A DNA stretch of 64,000 bases from Bifidobacterium bifidum ATCC 29521 = JCM 1255 = DSM 20456 (GCF_001025135.1 NZ_AP012323.1:1116001-1180000); one strand, 5' to 3'. Shown: positions 26,184 to 34,801, counted from the first letter of the stretch. Notes: generated from the letters alone by a model not told the origin. A program made the numbers and translations.

Positions 26184-26552
26184 TCAACGCAACGCGTCGT
26201 ATTCGGCCTCGACCGGCTCCAGCCACTCGTTCGAGGCGCCGTCCACCGCGTTCATGATGGCGATATGCGCGAAGTCGGAATCCGGCGCGGCCCCCTGCCA
26301 GTGCTTGGTCTCCGGCGCCACGTACACCACGTCGCCGGGGTTGAGCTCAACTGGCTCCTTGCCCCACTCTTGGTAGTAGCCGCGCCCGCCCACGGCAATG
26401 AGAATCTGACAGGCCTTGTGATGGATATGCCAGTTGTTGCGGCAACCCACCTCGAATGTGACGTTGGAAACGTTGACTTCCTTGCCCGAGACCAGCAGTG
26501 CCAGATAGCTCTGCCCAATGAAATACTTGGCGTATGCGTCTTCCCGATGCAC
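26184..26552 (-). pseudogene. Cupin-domain protein with damaged N-terminus
   Basis: Residues from about 26540 down encode a good cupin: YFIGQSYLALLV, NVTFEVGCRNNWHIHHKACQILIAVGGRGYYQEWGKEP, then LNPGDVVYVAPETKHWQGAAPDSDFAHIAI. The metal-ligand histidines (WHIHH, KHWQG) are present. Upstream in this frame the sequence is Arg/Gly-rich noise, while a neighbouring frame (about 26560-26640) reads ADPTSPEVDSAETFVEQGVA, which looks like the lost N-terminus, so I infer a frameshift. The only start left is GTG 26552. Cupins of this type usually accompany carboxymuconolactone decarboxylase and aldo/keto reductase genes, found here 7-9 kb away. Confidence 0.6.
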
Positions 26553-26656
26553 GGCCGCATCCGCACCACGCCCGCCGCGACGCCCTGCTCGACGAACGTT
26601 TCCGCTGAATCGACTTCCGGTGAGGTCGGGTCCGCTCGAAGGTGTTCGGTCCACCT

Positions 26657-27802
26657 TCAGTTGCGTACGGTAAAACCGGCATCCGCGATGCGTTCGCGCA
26701 TGTTCCGCGCAATCGATATGCATCGGGTTCGTGGGATGCCGGCTTTCATGCCGATGTCTGCCATGTCCTCAACGGTGATGCCGCGCCCCTTACCATTGAC
26801 CGCAGTGGTGTGTTCGCCGTTGATACCGGGATTCTCGGTAAGGTCGTACGCGGGGGAGAGGCTCCAAGCGCCGGACTCCGCATCATGCAGGTAGGAGAAG
26901 TTCTTCGCGTGGTCGTCGCGATTGCCGATGAACACATTGAAACACATGAGTCGATACAATCGTTCGCATTCCTTGATGCCGCCGGTCATGCGCATGGTCA
27001 ATCGCATCAGCAAGGCGTAGTCCAGATTGGCGATGCGGTGTGAAGTCTCCAACAGGCCGCCGGCGGAAACCATGTGCACCTTGCCGATTTCGCCGTTCGT
27101 GAGCGGTATGCGGTCAAAGCGCTTGACGCCAAAATAGCCTGCGCATCGACGTGAAGGGAACAACCTGATTTCCGGCATGTCGATTCCGCAAGTGCGTGCA
27201 AGATTCGATATGTGGTATTCCATCTCGCCGATATCGGGTGCATCCACGGATGAGGGGAACTTGATGAGCCATTCCTCGCCATTGATTGTGGTGAGGATTT
27301 TCGGGCGGGCTCCGCCTGACGAACCGCCAAGGACAAACAGCTGGTCGAGGTCATTCGAGAAGTCGGCGCTCATCACATTCAGGCATTCCTCGGCGAGTGA
27401 GTCGAGATCGGGGAATGATTGCAGGTCATCGTCGATTGTTGAAGCGGGTTCGTATTCCAGTGCGCCCATGCCGCCATGACCTACGATCGATAGACGCGCC
27501 AGCGGGCCGACCGAATACGGGTCGATGCCATGTTGACGCAGCATTCGGTCGGTCAGCAGTCGTCCCCATCCGTCGGGCATGCTGTCGTCGAACACGCCGA
27601 ACATGCCGTTCAGCGGATCTCTTTGGGCGACGAACACGCCATCTCTGAGCGGAAGGCTTATCGGGCTGATGGAAAAACCGTGCGTCAGCCAGGTCTTGTC
27701 GTAGGCGAACGCCAGTGTGCGGGAAGGTGACATGGTAAGCATTCCGACGGTATTGCCTGCGAGCAGCACGCGCACGCGGTCTACATCCAGTAGCGGGGTC
27801 AT
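26657..27802 (-). CDS. hipA: HipA-type serine/threonine kinase toxin
   Basis: The toxin half of a type II toxin-antitoxin pair; HipA kinases phosphorylate targets such as glutamyl-tRNA synthetase and induce dormancy. The 381-residue protein has an N-terminal couple_hipA domain (FDDSMPDGWGRLL near residue 71), the glycine-rich loop GGSSGGARPK (159-168), the ATP-site lysine in WLIKFPS (Lys181), the catalytic loop NRDDHAKNF (294-302) and the metal-binding aspartate in SPAYDLT (Asp320). All key residues are intact, so it is probably active. The start overlaps the antitoxin stop as ATGA. Confidence 0.92.
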   Translation of the reverse strand: MTPLLDVDRVRVLLAGNTVGMLTMSPSRTLAFAYDKTWLTHGFSISPISLPLRDGVFVAQRDPLNGMFGVFDDSMPDGWGRLLTDRMLRQHGIDPYSVGPLARLSIVGHGGMGALEYEPASTIDDDLQSFPDLDSLAEECLNVMSADFSNDLDQLFVLGGSSGGARPKILTTINGEEWLIKFPSSVDAPDIGEMEYHISNLARTCGIDMPEIRLFPSRRCAGYFGVKRFDRIPLTNGEIGKVHMVSAGGLLETSHRIANLDYALLMRLTMRMTGGIKECERLYRLMCFNVFIGNRDDHAKNFSYLHDAESGAWSLSPAYDLTENPGINGEHTTAVNGKGRGITVEDMADIGMKAGIPRTRCISIARNMRERIADAGFTVRN

Positions 27803-28098
27803 CCGATGTCCTTTCCGTGGCGCGTCGCTGTGACCACGTCATCGATCGAGCGGTAATACGGCTGGGAGAACAGTGCGTCGAAATCCTGTTCGCAGTCCAA
27901 GGCGAAGGCGATGCCGACCAGTGCGTTCAGTGATATCTCATGGAGTTGTTCGAATCGACGAATCGACCCGAGACTCACCCCTGATTTTCGGGCGAGATCG
28001 GACTGCGTCATGCCGTGTTCCTTGCGTCTCATGGTCATTCGCCGGGCGATACCGGCCATTACTTCTCCGGGAAGCGGCTCATCTAACAAATCATACAT
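27799..28098 (-). CDS. hipB: HipB-type antitoxin, XRE HTH repressor
   Basis: A 99-residue protein with an XRE helix-turn-helix (MTQSDLARKSGVSLGSIRRFEQLHEIS, about residues 30-55) that should bind DNA and neutralise HipA. It overlaps the hipA start by four bases. A TAAAAT box lies exactly 6 nt before the ATG and a palindromic AT-rich operator lies just upstream, consistent with autorepression. The AT-richness of the promoter region stands out from the surrounding DNA and suggests horizontal acquisition. Confidence 0.9.
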   Translation of the reverse strand: MYDLLDEPLPGEVMAGIARRMTMRRKEHGMTQSDLARKSGVSLGSIRRFEQLHEISLNALVGIAFALDCEQDFDALFSQPYYRSIDDVVTATRHGKDIG

Positions 28099-28104
28099 AC
28101 TAAT

Positions 28105-28151
28105 ATTTTAGCAATACTTATGAAATTATATAGTAATTACTACTATATTGG
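28105..28151 (-). promoter_or_regulatory. hipBA promoter and AT-rich palindromic operator
   Basis: On the minus strand TAAAAT (28105-28110) stands 6 nt before the hipB ATG. TAGTAATTACTA at 28131-28142 is a perfect 12-bp palindrome within a longer AT-rich dyad, a likely HipB operator. Confidence 0.6.
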
Positions 28152-28204
28152 TAGCATTCATCATGTCGTGTCAGTCCTATCCGGCGCTTGTAGGTGGCCT
28201 TTGC

Positions 28205-28398
28205 CAGAGGACGGCGGCGGCGTCAAGCGCATGCTGGATATCGGCTGCGGGCCGGGCAACAGCACGGCCGTGCTGCGCGAACGCTACCCGCACGCCGAGA
28301 TTCTCGGCGTCGACAGCTCGCCGGACATGATCGAGGCGGCTCGCAAGGCCTACCCGGACATCGATTTCCAGCTGTGCGACGTGTCGACGCATCGGTGA
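28205..28398 (+). pseudogene. Fragment of a SAM-dependent methyltransferase (trans-aconitate methyltransferase-like)
   Basis: About 55 codons encode the SAM-binding core of a class I methyltransferase: MLDIGCGPGNSTAVL, then GVDSSPDMIEAARKAYPDIDFQLCDV. Both the N-terminal helix and the C-terminal two thirds are missing. The frame ends at 28398 and the next fragment begins in another frame. The sequence is most like Tam-type enzymes. It cannot make a functional enzyme. Confidence 0.75.
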
Positions 28399-28601
28399 AG
28401 TTCGTGACGTTCATCGACACGATGCTCTCGCTCGTGGTCACGCAGGACGTTCTGCCGGAGGCCGAGGGCGCGCAACATGCCGCACAATCCTCCGGGCTGT
28501 TCGGCATCGGACTCGGAGCGTTGACCATGATCATCGGATTGTGGATGCTGCTGCGTCGGCGCTGGGCCGCTGTGGATTCGGTGCTCGATTCCGAGCAATA
28601 G
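28389..28601 (+). pseudogene. C-terminal fragment of a membrane protein
   Basis: About 65 codons, in a different frame from the preceding fragment. They encode a segment ending in a single strong membrane helix (GLFGIGLGALTMIIGLWMLL) and a short basic-to-acidic tail. There is no start codon of its own with a ribosome site. The parent protein is not recognised; it could be a transporter or surface-anchored protein. Joined back to back with the methyltransferase fragment, it marks a deletion scar. Confidence 0.5.
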
Positions 28602-28701
28602 CGGCGCATTGGCCGGCAATGGCCGACTGCAGGAGGGGCAGAGGTCCCGTTTTCTGATGTGTACGAACATACATATACGAGGGGGACAGCATGGAACCCG
28701 C

Positions 28702-29277
28702 ATGAATGCTATGATTGCCGATATGCCATCCCAGTCATCCCGAGTCGACCCCGAGCGACAGCAGCACATCATCGACGCCGCGCTGCGCGTCATCGCGTCA
28801 CGTGGAGTGGCAGGCACCTCGCATCGCGGCGTCGCCGCCGAGGCGCACGTGCCCCTCGGCTCCATGACATACTATTTCGACGGCATGCACGATCTGCTGC
28901 ACCAGGCGTTCGACCAGTTCGCCCGGGCCTCCGTACTGAAATTCGCCGCGCGCATGCAGTCCGCCTCGACCGTCGACGAAGCCTGCGACGCCATCGCGCT
29001 GAGCATCGAACGAGACATGCTCGGCAACCAGCGCGACCTGAACATCAACCTTGAGTTCTACACGCTCGCCGCGCGCGACCTGTCCTTCCGCGACATCAGT
29101 GACCGCTGGATGTCGGCGACACAGAAGGTCATGGGCCGGTTCTTCGACTCCGAGACCACGGTGCTGCTCGACGCGATGATCGAAGGCCTGACACTGCACC
29201 GGGCGCTGGGCGGGGAACCACGCAACCCCCAGTCCATCCGCGACGGCATTCGGCGCATCATCGACCACCGGCGCTGA
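28702..29277 (+). CDS. TetR-family transcriptional regulator
   Basis: The N-terminal HTH is clear: QQHIIDAALRVIASRGVAGTSHRGVAAEAHVPLGSMTYYF, the standard TetR pattern, followed by a helical ligand-binding domain of about 140 residues. The total is about 191 residues, normal for the family. Three in-frame ATGs (28702, 28711, 28723) are possible starts, none with a clean ribosome site; GAGGGGGACAG lies 16 nt or more upstream of all of them. Its target is unknown. The neighbouring transporter genes are fragments, so it may be orphaned. Confidence 0.85.
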   Translation: MNAMIADMPSQSSRVDPERQQHIIDAALRVIASRGVAGTSHRGVAAEAHVPLGSMTYYFDGMHDLLHQAFDQFARASVLKFAARMQSASTVDEACDAIALSIERDMLGNQRDLNINLEFYTLAARDLSFRDISDRWMSATQKVMGRFFDSETTVLLDAMIEGLTLHRALGGEPRNPQSIRDGIRRIIDHRR

Positions 29278-29413
29278 CGGCAACGGGAGTGCGCCAAAAT
29301 GCGCCACCCACTGATGGACCACATAATTCAGGAACACGGACCTATAGTGGGAAACAGGGTAAATCAACGCCGTTTGCCCATAACAGTGAAGGTCTTCTTG
29401 GGAAGAAGGATCC

Positions 29414-29914
29414 ATGACCAATCCGAACGCGCCATATGCCGCCCAGCCGCAGCAATCCGGCTTTCAACCGCAGCCCCAGTTCCAGCTGCAACAGCCCTAT
29501 GCTCCCCGGCCGGTCGCACCCCTGCGTACGCAGCGCGGACTGCTGAAATACGTGCTGCTCGGTCTCGTCACGTTCAGCATCTACGACATCTGGCAGATGA
29601 GCGAAGTGGGAGACAGCCTGAACCTGCTCGCGTTCAAACGCGACGGCAAACACACAATGCACTACTGCCTGATGTTCTTCCTGGTGGGATGGGTCACGCT
29701 GGGCATCGGCTGGCTGGTGTGGTATCACCGCGTATCCGGCCGCATCGGCGAAGAACAGGCCGCGCGCGGTCTGCCCGTCACGGTCACCGCCTCGACATTC
29801 TGGCTGTGGGGCATCCTCGGCTCGCTCATCGCAGTGGGACCGTTCATCTATATATACAAGCTGCTGCACGCGATGAATGACCTGTCCGCGGACTACAACG
29901 TGCGCGGCTTCTGA
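29414..29914 (+). CDS. DUF4234-type membrane protein
   Basis: A 166-residue protein with a Gln/Pro-rich N-terminal head (residues 1-38) and then RGLLKYVLLGLVTFSIYDIWQM, the typical entry of DUF4234 proteins. Four hydrophobic segments follow in total, ending in LLHAMNDLSADYNVRGF. The start follows AAGAAGGATCC. The function of the family is unknown. It lies alone, followed by a terminator it shares with the convergent LysR gene. Confidence 0.8.
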   Translation: MTNPNAPYAAQPQQSGFQPQPQFQLQQPYAPRPVAPLRTQRGLLKYVLLGLVTFSIYDIWQMSEVGDSLNLLAFKRDGKHTMHYCLMFFLVGWVTLGIGWLVWYHRVSGRIGEEQAARGLPVTVTASTFWLWGILGSLIAVGPFIYIYKLLHAMNDLSADYNVRGF

Positions 29915-29934
29915 ACGAGACACGGATCGAAATC

Positions 29935-29957
29935 GGGCTCCCCGCCACAGGGAGCCC
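29935..29957. terminator. Bidirectional terminator between DUF4234 and LysR genes
   Basis: A perfect 8-bp GC-rich stem (29935-29942 with 29950-29957) with a 7-nt loop lies between convergent genes. Confidence 0.7.
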
Positions 29958-29967
29958 ATAATCGCAT

Positions 29968-30891
29968 TCAGTCAATCAGCTTGTAACCGTGGTCGGCAAC
30001 CACGGACTTGAGCTTCTCGATATACGTCTCGGCGGCCTTCGACAGTTTGGCGCGCTCATTGGTGACCCAGCCCACCAGCATCGTTTCGTCGGTGTCCAAC
30101 GGCACGGTGACGATCTTCTCGTTGTTCAGGTCGCCGTTGTCGATGCCGGTGCACACCGTGTACCCGTTCAGGCCGATGATGAAGTTCAGGATCGTCGCAC
30201 GATCGGTCACGTTGATCTGCTTGGGGGAGTACTCCGGCCACACGGCCTCCTCGGCGAAGAAGAAGCTGCCCTCCTCGCCCTGCTCGTACTGGATGAACGG
30301 GAACGGCTTGAGGTCGTCCATCGTGACCTTCTTCTTGCCGGCGAGCGGGTTGTTGCGCGAGATGAACACGTGCAGCGGCGCACGGAACAGCGGATGAAAC
30401 TCCAGATGCTTCTCGCGCAGCATCTTGCCGATCACGTCCTTGTTGAAGTCCGACAGGTAGATGATGCCGATCTCCGAAAGCATGTTCGCGACCTGGTTGA
30501 TGATGTCCTTCGTGCGGGTCTCACGGATCGTGAACTCGTACTCGTCGGACTTGATGGAGTCGATCATCTCAACGAACGCCTCGACGGCGAACATGTAGTG
30601 CTGCGTGGACACGGAGCACAGCTGCTTGCGCGGCTTCGCGTTCTTGTAGCGCTCCTCAAGCAGGTCGGCCTGGTCGAGCACCTGACGGGCGTAAGTGAGG
30701 AATTCGGCGCCGTCCACCGTCAGGGCGATGCCCTGCGAGGAACGAGTGAAGATCTCGATGCCGAGCTCGTTCTCCAGTTCCTTGACCGACGAGCTCAACG
30801 CCGGCTGGGAGACGTACAGTTCATGCGACGCCTCGTTCATGGATCCGCACTCGACGATCTTCACGATGTATTTCAGCTGCAGCAGTGTCAT
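29968..30891 (-). CDS. LysR-family transcriptional regulator
   Basis: The N-terminal winged HTH is typical: MTLLQLKYIVKIVECGSMNEASHELYVSQPALSSSVKELENELG, then a periplasmic-binding-like effector domain (about residues 90-295). I choose ATG 30891 (307 aa) over ATG 30900 because family members start with MTLLQL-like sequence and because TATAAA stands 8 nt before it, fitting a leaderless message. It is transcribed alone and no divergent partner is evident, so its regulon is unknown. Conserved length and no damage seen. Confidence 0.9.
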   Translation of the reverse strand: MTLLQLKYIVKIVECGSMNEASHELYVSQPALSSSVKELENELGIEIFTRSSQGIALTVDGAEFLTYARQVLDQADLLEERYKNAKPRKQLCSVSTQHYMFAVEAFVEMIDSIKSDEYEFTIRETRTKDIINQVANMLSEIGIIYLSDFNKDVIGKMLREKHLEFHPLFRAPLHVFISRNNPLAGKKKVTMDDLKPFPFIQYEQGEEGSFFFAEEAVWPEYSPKQINVTDRATILNFIIGLNGYTVCTGIDNGDLNNEKIVTVPLDTDETMLVGWVTNERAKLSKAAETYIEKLKSVVADHGYKLID

Positions 30892-30899
30892 AAGCAGCA

Positions 30900-30905
30900 T
30901 TTATA
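30900..30905 (-). promoter_or_regulatory. -10 box (TATAAA) of the LysR gene, leaderless-type
   Basis: It lies eight nucleotides before ATG 30891; no Shine-Dalgarno. Confidence 0.4.
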
Positions 30906-31022
30906 AGGCCGACCATGGACGAAACCATTGAAATCATTGGGATTGCCGGCATTTCACCAGGTGCGGGGGTATAAGCTCAATTTATCATGCGGCGGGCTTG
31001 CGGTGCGGTATGCGCAAGGCAC

Positions 31023-31090
31023 GCTCTCAAAACTCGCAGATACACCGGACGACTGACGTTTTTTGCCCCATATCTGCGAGTTTTGAGAGC
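31023..31090. repeat. Perfect 20-bp inverted repeat with 28-nt loop
   Basis: Arms 31023-31042 and 31071-31090 are perfect complements and end with TATCTGCG facing the loop; TTTTTT lies inside the loop. It follows the HAD gene and could terminate it, but its TATCTGCG arm end is shared with the element at 35304-35439, suggesting a repeat family. Confidence 0.7.
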
Positions 31091-31107
31091 ACCGAATCCG
31101 GTTATTC

Positions 31108-31737
31108 CTACAGCCTCACACCGAGCGAAGCGAGCGATTCGCGGGCCTGGAGAGCATTGTCGAACAGAAGACCGTGGATACCGACCTCGTTGGCCCCGAC
31201 GATGTTCTTCGCCGTGTCGTCGAAGAACACGCAATGCCCGGCTTCGAGGCCGAATCGTTGCAGTGCGAGCTCGTAGATGTCGGCGTTCGGCTTGTGCATC
31301 TTCTCGATGCCGGAGACCACGGTGTCCTGCAGCAGTTCGCCAATCTGCGGGTATTTCTCGAACGCGATGTGAATCGTCTCATGAGACCAGTTCGTCAGTC
31401 CCCACACACCGTACCCATGCCGCTTCAGGTCGCGCAGCAGATCTTCCATGCCGGGCAGCATGCGCGGCAGGGCGTCGCCGTAATGTTCGATGTAGTAGGC
31501 GAAGATCGGAGCGATGTCCTCGCCCTGCTCCCGCACCACGTCGGGGTAGATGTGAGAGAAGTCCTCGCCGGCGTCCATGCGGTCCTCATAGCGGAAGAAC
31601 CCGTGCGGGTCGTCGGGTGCGCATATCGCGTCCACCGTGTCCTGGGGGAAATGCCCGGTCAGGCATGCGCGGGTCTGCCAGTCCAGCAGGACGCCACAGA
31701 AATCGAAAATCACATCGGTGATGGGGGAGTTGCTCAT
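31108..31737 (-). CDS. HAD-superfamily hydrolase, YihX-like
   Basis: A 209-residue HAD phosphatase. Motif I is VIFDFCGVLLDW near residue 9, with the nucleophile aspartate but without the usual second aspartate two positions later, as in the YihX/epoxide-hydrolase-like branch of subfamily IA. GLTNWSHE near residue 110 is motif II, the lysine in EKMHKPNADIY near residue 145 is motif III, and FFDDTAKNI near residue 170 is motif IV. Members of this branch dephosphorylate sugar phosphates such as glucose-1-phosphate; the substrate here is inferred. The start follows GAGGAGCATC. Confidence 0.85.
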   Translation of the reverse strand: MSNSPITDVIFDFCGVLLDWQTRACLTGHFPQDTVDAICAPDDPHGFFRYEDRMDAGEDFSHIYPDVVREQGEDIAPIFAYYIEHYGDALPRMLPGMEDLLRDLKRHGYGVWGLTNWSHETIHIAFEKYPQIGELLQDTVVSGIEKMHKPNADIYELALQRFGLEAGHCVFFDDTAKNIVGANEVGIHGLLFDNALQARESLASLGVRL

Positions 31738-31897
31738 GATGCTCCTCAACGTTGGAATAGGGGGAATAGGATGGTGTCTGATTTGTTGATCCGGACGGAA
31801 TAGGTCTCCGGCCGGCGCAGTCGCGCAAGCGGTCGGGATGCGTCGACGCCGGGTATCATGCGATACCGGCCTCCGCATCCTGACCGCCCTCGCGCCC

Positions 31898-33694
31898 TTA
31901 CGACAGCAGTTCCGCGAAAGTCGCGGGAATCATGCCGATCACATCGGATGCGACGATGGGATGCCCCAGCTTGGTGCGCAGATGACGGTCATCGGAACCG
32001 TAAATCGTCGGGGGCGTAAACCCGCGCTGATCCGACTGCGACGCCTGAGCGGCTGCATATCCGTGCAGGTAGGCGGCGCAGGCGGCGACATCGGGAGCCG
32101 AAACGTCCTCGTCGTCCTGTTGGGCGAGCAACGCCCCCAGCATGCCGGCGAGCACATCGCCCGCCCCCGCGGTGCCCAGCCACGCCGGGGCGCGGCCGGA
32201 GACGACCACACGCACATGCTGCTCATCATCCGCGAATCCACCCTGCGCATCCGACTCCCGATCGGTGTCGGCCGGCTCGCCCACGACAATCGTGACCGCG
32301 CCTTTGAGCAGCACGGTGGCGCCGGTGAGCTCATGGGCCCGCAACGCCCAATGCAATGGCTCGTTCTGCACATCCGACGCATCCACATCCTCGCCCCTGG
32401 CGGTGAGCAGCGAGGCGAGCTCCCCGGCGTGCGGGGTGATGACGACCTGCGGCGGCACCTCGTCGGGCAGCAGGTCGAGAGCGCCCGCGTCGACCACCAG
32501 CGGGGGCATATCATAGGCGAGGTCATCATCGTCATCCGGGTCATCGTCAGAGGACAACGCATAATGCGTCAGAAGCTTGGCGATGGTCTCACGCTGGAAA
32601 TCATCATCCTCGGTCTCACCCGTCGGAACGCCGGAGCCCACGACCCAGGCCTGCACGCGCCCCTTGCCGAGTACGGCCTCCGGGACCGCGTCGAGCACCA
32701 TATCACGACACACCTGCGGACCCATGTAGCGGATCATGCCGATGTTCGTCTTGGCCGCGGCCTTGCACGACAGCACCGCGGCGCCGGGGTACCGTTCGGA
32801 GCCGGTGATCAGACCGGTCACGCCACGTAAGTACTTCGTGTCTGCAAGCCGGGGGAGTCGGACGGTCTCAGCCGCGTTGTCGCCGGAAACCGCCTCGACG
32901 AACGGCATATGGCCGTCGATGTCGAAACTGAAGTCCACCAGCGTCACGCGACCGCAGGCGTACGCCGCGGGAGGCAGCATAAGGCACGGCTTCAGGGCGC
33001 CGAACGTGACCGTGACATCGGCAGGGATATACGGGCCTGTGATGGCACCGTCGTCGACTCCCACGCCAGAAGGGACGTCCACCGCGACGACCAACGGGAA
33101 CTCGCCGGTCGAGTCGCCGGCGGGAAGGGCGGTGCGGTCGGGGATCGTGCCGTCGACACCCAGCGAGGATGCGACCGTGCCCGCGATGCCGTGCAGCGCC
33201 CCGCTCAGGCCGATGCCCGTCATCGCGTCGATGATGACATGCGCGTGCTGGGCGAGTTCCACCGCGGCCCGAAGCCTTTCACCGGCCTCTCCCGCGCTGA
33301 AGCCGGCAGCGCACCCCGGAATCTCGGAGGCCGGGTCGAGGATCAGCACCTTGCCGCCGGCGCGGACGAATGCGGCGAACCCCTCGCCATGCAGCGTGCG
33401 GCCGACCGCGACGGCGGTGACCGAAGCGCCGTTGCCCGCCAGCATCGTCGCGGCGAACAGCCCGTCGCCACCGTTGTCGCCGCTGCCGGCGAGCAGCACA
33501 ATGTTCGACTCCTCCAACGCGACGCCCTCATCTTCGAGCATTTCGGCGACGACATGGGCTGTGGCGGCGGAAGCCATCCTCATCAGTGGGACACCGTTCT
33601 CAAGCAGTGGCCGTTCCATCTCCCGCACGTCTCGCGCCGTGAAGGCGGCGTGACGAAGAACGTGGAGCCTGTTCTCATCTGTCTGCCCTGCCAT
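31898..33694 (-). CDS. nnr: Bifunctional NAD(P)H-hydrate repair enzyme (epimerase + dehydratase)
   Basis: Repairs damaged NAD(P)HX: the N-terminal YjeF/NnrE domain (about residues 20-275) interconverts epimers and the C-terminal carbohydrate-kinase-like NnrD domain (about 285-595) dehydrates them with ADP. Visible motifs are GSGDNGGDGLFAA near residue 75 (YjeF), AVDVPSGV near residue 203, VITPHAGELASLL near residue 427 and GTAGAGDVLAGMLGALLAQ near residue 520 (NnrD). ATG 33694 is used because GGAGG lies 8 nt upstream. An acidic insert near residue 385 (SSDDDPDDDDD) is unusual. Confidence 0.93.
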   Translation of the reverse strand: MAGQTDENRLHVLRHAAFTARDVREMERPLLENGVPLMRMASAATAHVVAEMLEDEGVALEESNIVLLAGSGDNGGDGLFAATMLAGNGASVTAVAVGRTLHGEGFAAFVRAGGKVLILDPASEIPGCAAGFSAGEAGERLRAAVELAQHAHVIIDAMTGIGLSGALHGIAGTVASSLGVDGTIPDRTALPAGDSTGEFPLVVAVDVPSGVGVDDGAITGPYIPADVTVTFGALKPCLMLPPAAYACGRVTLVDFSFDIDGHMPFVEAVSGDNAAETVRLPRLADTKYLRGVTGLITGSERYPGAAVLSCKAAAKTNIGMIRYMGPQVCRDMVLDAVPEAVLGKGRVQAWVVGSGVPTGETEDDDFQRETIAKLLTHYALSSDDDPDDDDDLAYDMPPLVVDAGALDLLPDEVPPQVVITPHAGELASLLTARGEDVDASDVQNEPLHWALRAHELTGATVLLKGAVTIVVGEPADTDRESDAQGGFADDEQHVRVVVSGRAPAWLGTAGAGDVLAGMLGALLAQQDDEDVSAPDVAACAAYLHGYAAAQASQSDQRGFTPPTIYGSDDRHLRTKLGHPIVASDVIGMIPATFAELLS

Positions 33695-33996
33695 GATGCA
33701 TCCTCCTTGGTTCATGGATCGTTTCCATCAATCGGACTTTGCCCGTCCCTCCACTCTACTCGCTGTCGAGCCGTCGCGGCGACGCGTCTGCGATACCGTT
33801 ACACGAGTTCGCGCGCGCGAGCGGTACGAGCACTCGCGGCGGACGGCTGGACCGTGGGGGCTCTCACGTGACGGCTGCGGCGACGACACGCGGAAGTGTC
33901 GCCGCCGCTGTACTTCAAGCGCTCGAAGCGGCTACCGTGACATCTCAAAGCGAGTCATAATGACCGCCGATCGCAGTCAAACCGCAAGGAGATATC
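33695..33996 (+). other. Intergenic region before the carboxymuconolactone decarboxylase gene
   Basis: About 300 bp without a convincing gene. The right end carries the MerR-type promoter at 33908-33938 and the AAGGAG ribosome site of the next gene; I see nothing else. Confidence 0.4.
33908..33938 (+). promoter_or_regulatory. MerR-type promoter with 19-bp spacer, twin of the one before merR
   Basis: CTGTAC (33908-33913) and TACCGT (33933-33938) are 19 bp apart, and the dyad CTTCAAG-N2-CTCGAAG (33913-33928) occupies the spacer. The offsets are identical to the promoter at 15169-15199, and both read TACTTCAAG at the left half-site. Confidence 0.5.
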
Positions 33997-34758
33997 ATGT
34001 TCGATGAGCTGAAAAGCCGCATGAACAAGTTCTGGAACGATGACAGGACGCTGGCACAGACAGACCCGGAATTCGTCGAGCTGTTCTCGAACTTCGCTTA
34101 TGACGAGGTCGTCAACGAGCCGGGAGCGAATCACCCCGATCTGGACGACTCCACACGCTCCATGGCCATTCTGGCGGCGTTGATCGGATGCCAGGGTCTC
34201 GACGACTTCGAGCTGATGGTGCCGGTCGCGTTCGAATCCGGCGTCAGTGCCGTCCAGGTCAAGGAAATCGTCTACCAGGCGGTCGCATATCTCGGTTTCG
34301 GACGTGTACTGCCGTTCCTGAAGAAGACCAATGAGATACTGGAGGCGAAGAACATCCGCCTCCCGCTCGAACCGCAATCCACCACGACGCCCGAAACCCG
34401 CGCCGAGGCGGGCGAGCAGGCGCAAATCGACATCTTCGGCGAGCGCATGCAAGGCTTCGCGCAATCAGGGCCGGAGAAGACCCGTCACATCAACAAGTGG
34501 CTGGCCGGCAACTGCTTCGGCGACTATTACACGCGCGGCGGGCTCGACACGCGCCGCCGCGAGATGATCACGCTGTGCTTCCTGGCCGCGCAGGGAGGGT
34601 GCGAGCCGCAGCTCACCTCCCATGCGGTGGCCAACATGCGCGTGGGCAACGACGAGAGGTTCCTGATCGCCGTCATCTCCCAGTGCACGCCGTATATCGG
34701 TTATCCGCGCACGCTCAACGCGTTGCGGTGCATCGCCGACGCGGCGGCGAAGGCGTGA
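33997..34758 (+). CDS. Carboxymuconolactone decarboxylase/AhpD-like protein, two-domain
   Basis: 253 residues with two CMD-type helical domains (about 25-115 and 140-245). The second contains REMITLCFLAAQGGCEPQL, where other members carry the alkylhydroperoxidase-type motif; the first has STRSMAILAALIGCQG. The two-domain form is common in gut Firmicutes and bifidobacteria, usually next to a MerR regulator, cupin and aldo/keto reductase. The true reaction is unknown. The start follows AAGGAGATATC. It is the only intact member of that set found here. Confidence 0.85.
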   Translation: MFDELKSRMNKFWNDDRTLAQTDPEFVELFSNFAYDEVVNEPGANHPDLDDSTRSMAILAALIGCQGLDDFELMVPVAFESGVSAVQVKEIVYQAVAYLGFGRVLPFLKKTNEILEAKNIRLPLEPQSTTTPETRAEAGEQAQIDIFGERMQGFAQSGPEKTRHINKWLAGNCFGDYYTRGGLDTRRREMITLCFLAAQGGCEPQLTSHAVANMRVGNDERFLIAVISQCTPYIGYPRTLNALRCIADAAAKA

Positions 34759-34801
34759 CAGTCGGCGCGGGCCGTCAGGCTTCCTCGTGCCAGTGCGGGT
34801 T

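Noticed and set aside
26657..28098. hipBA as a broken module, like its neighbours
   Set aside because: All catalytic residues, the gene overlap, the promoter and the operator are intact.
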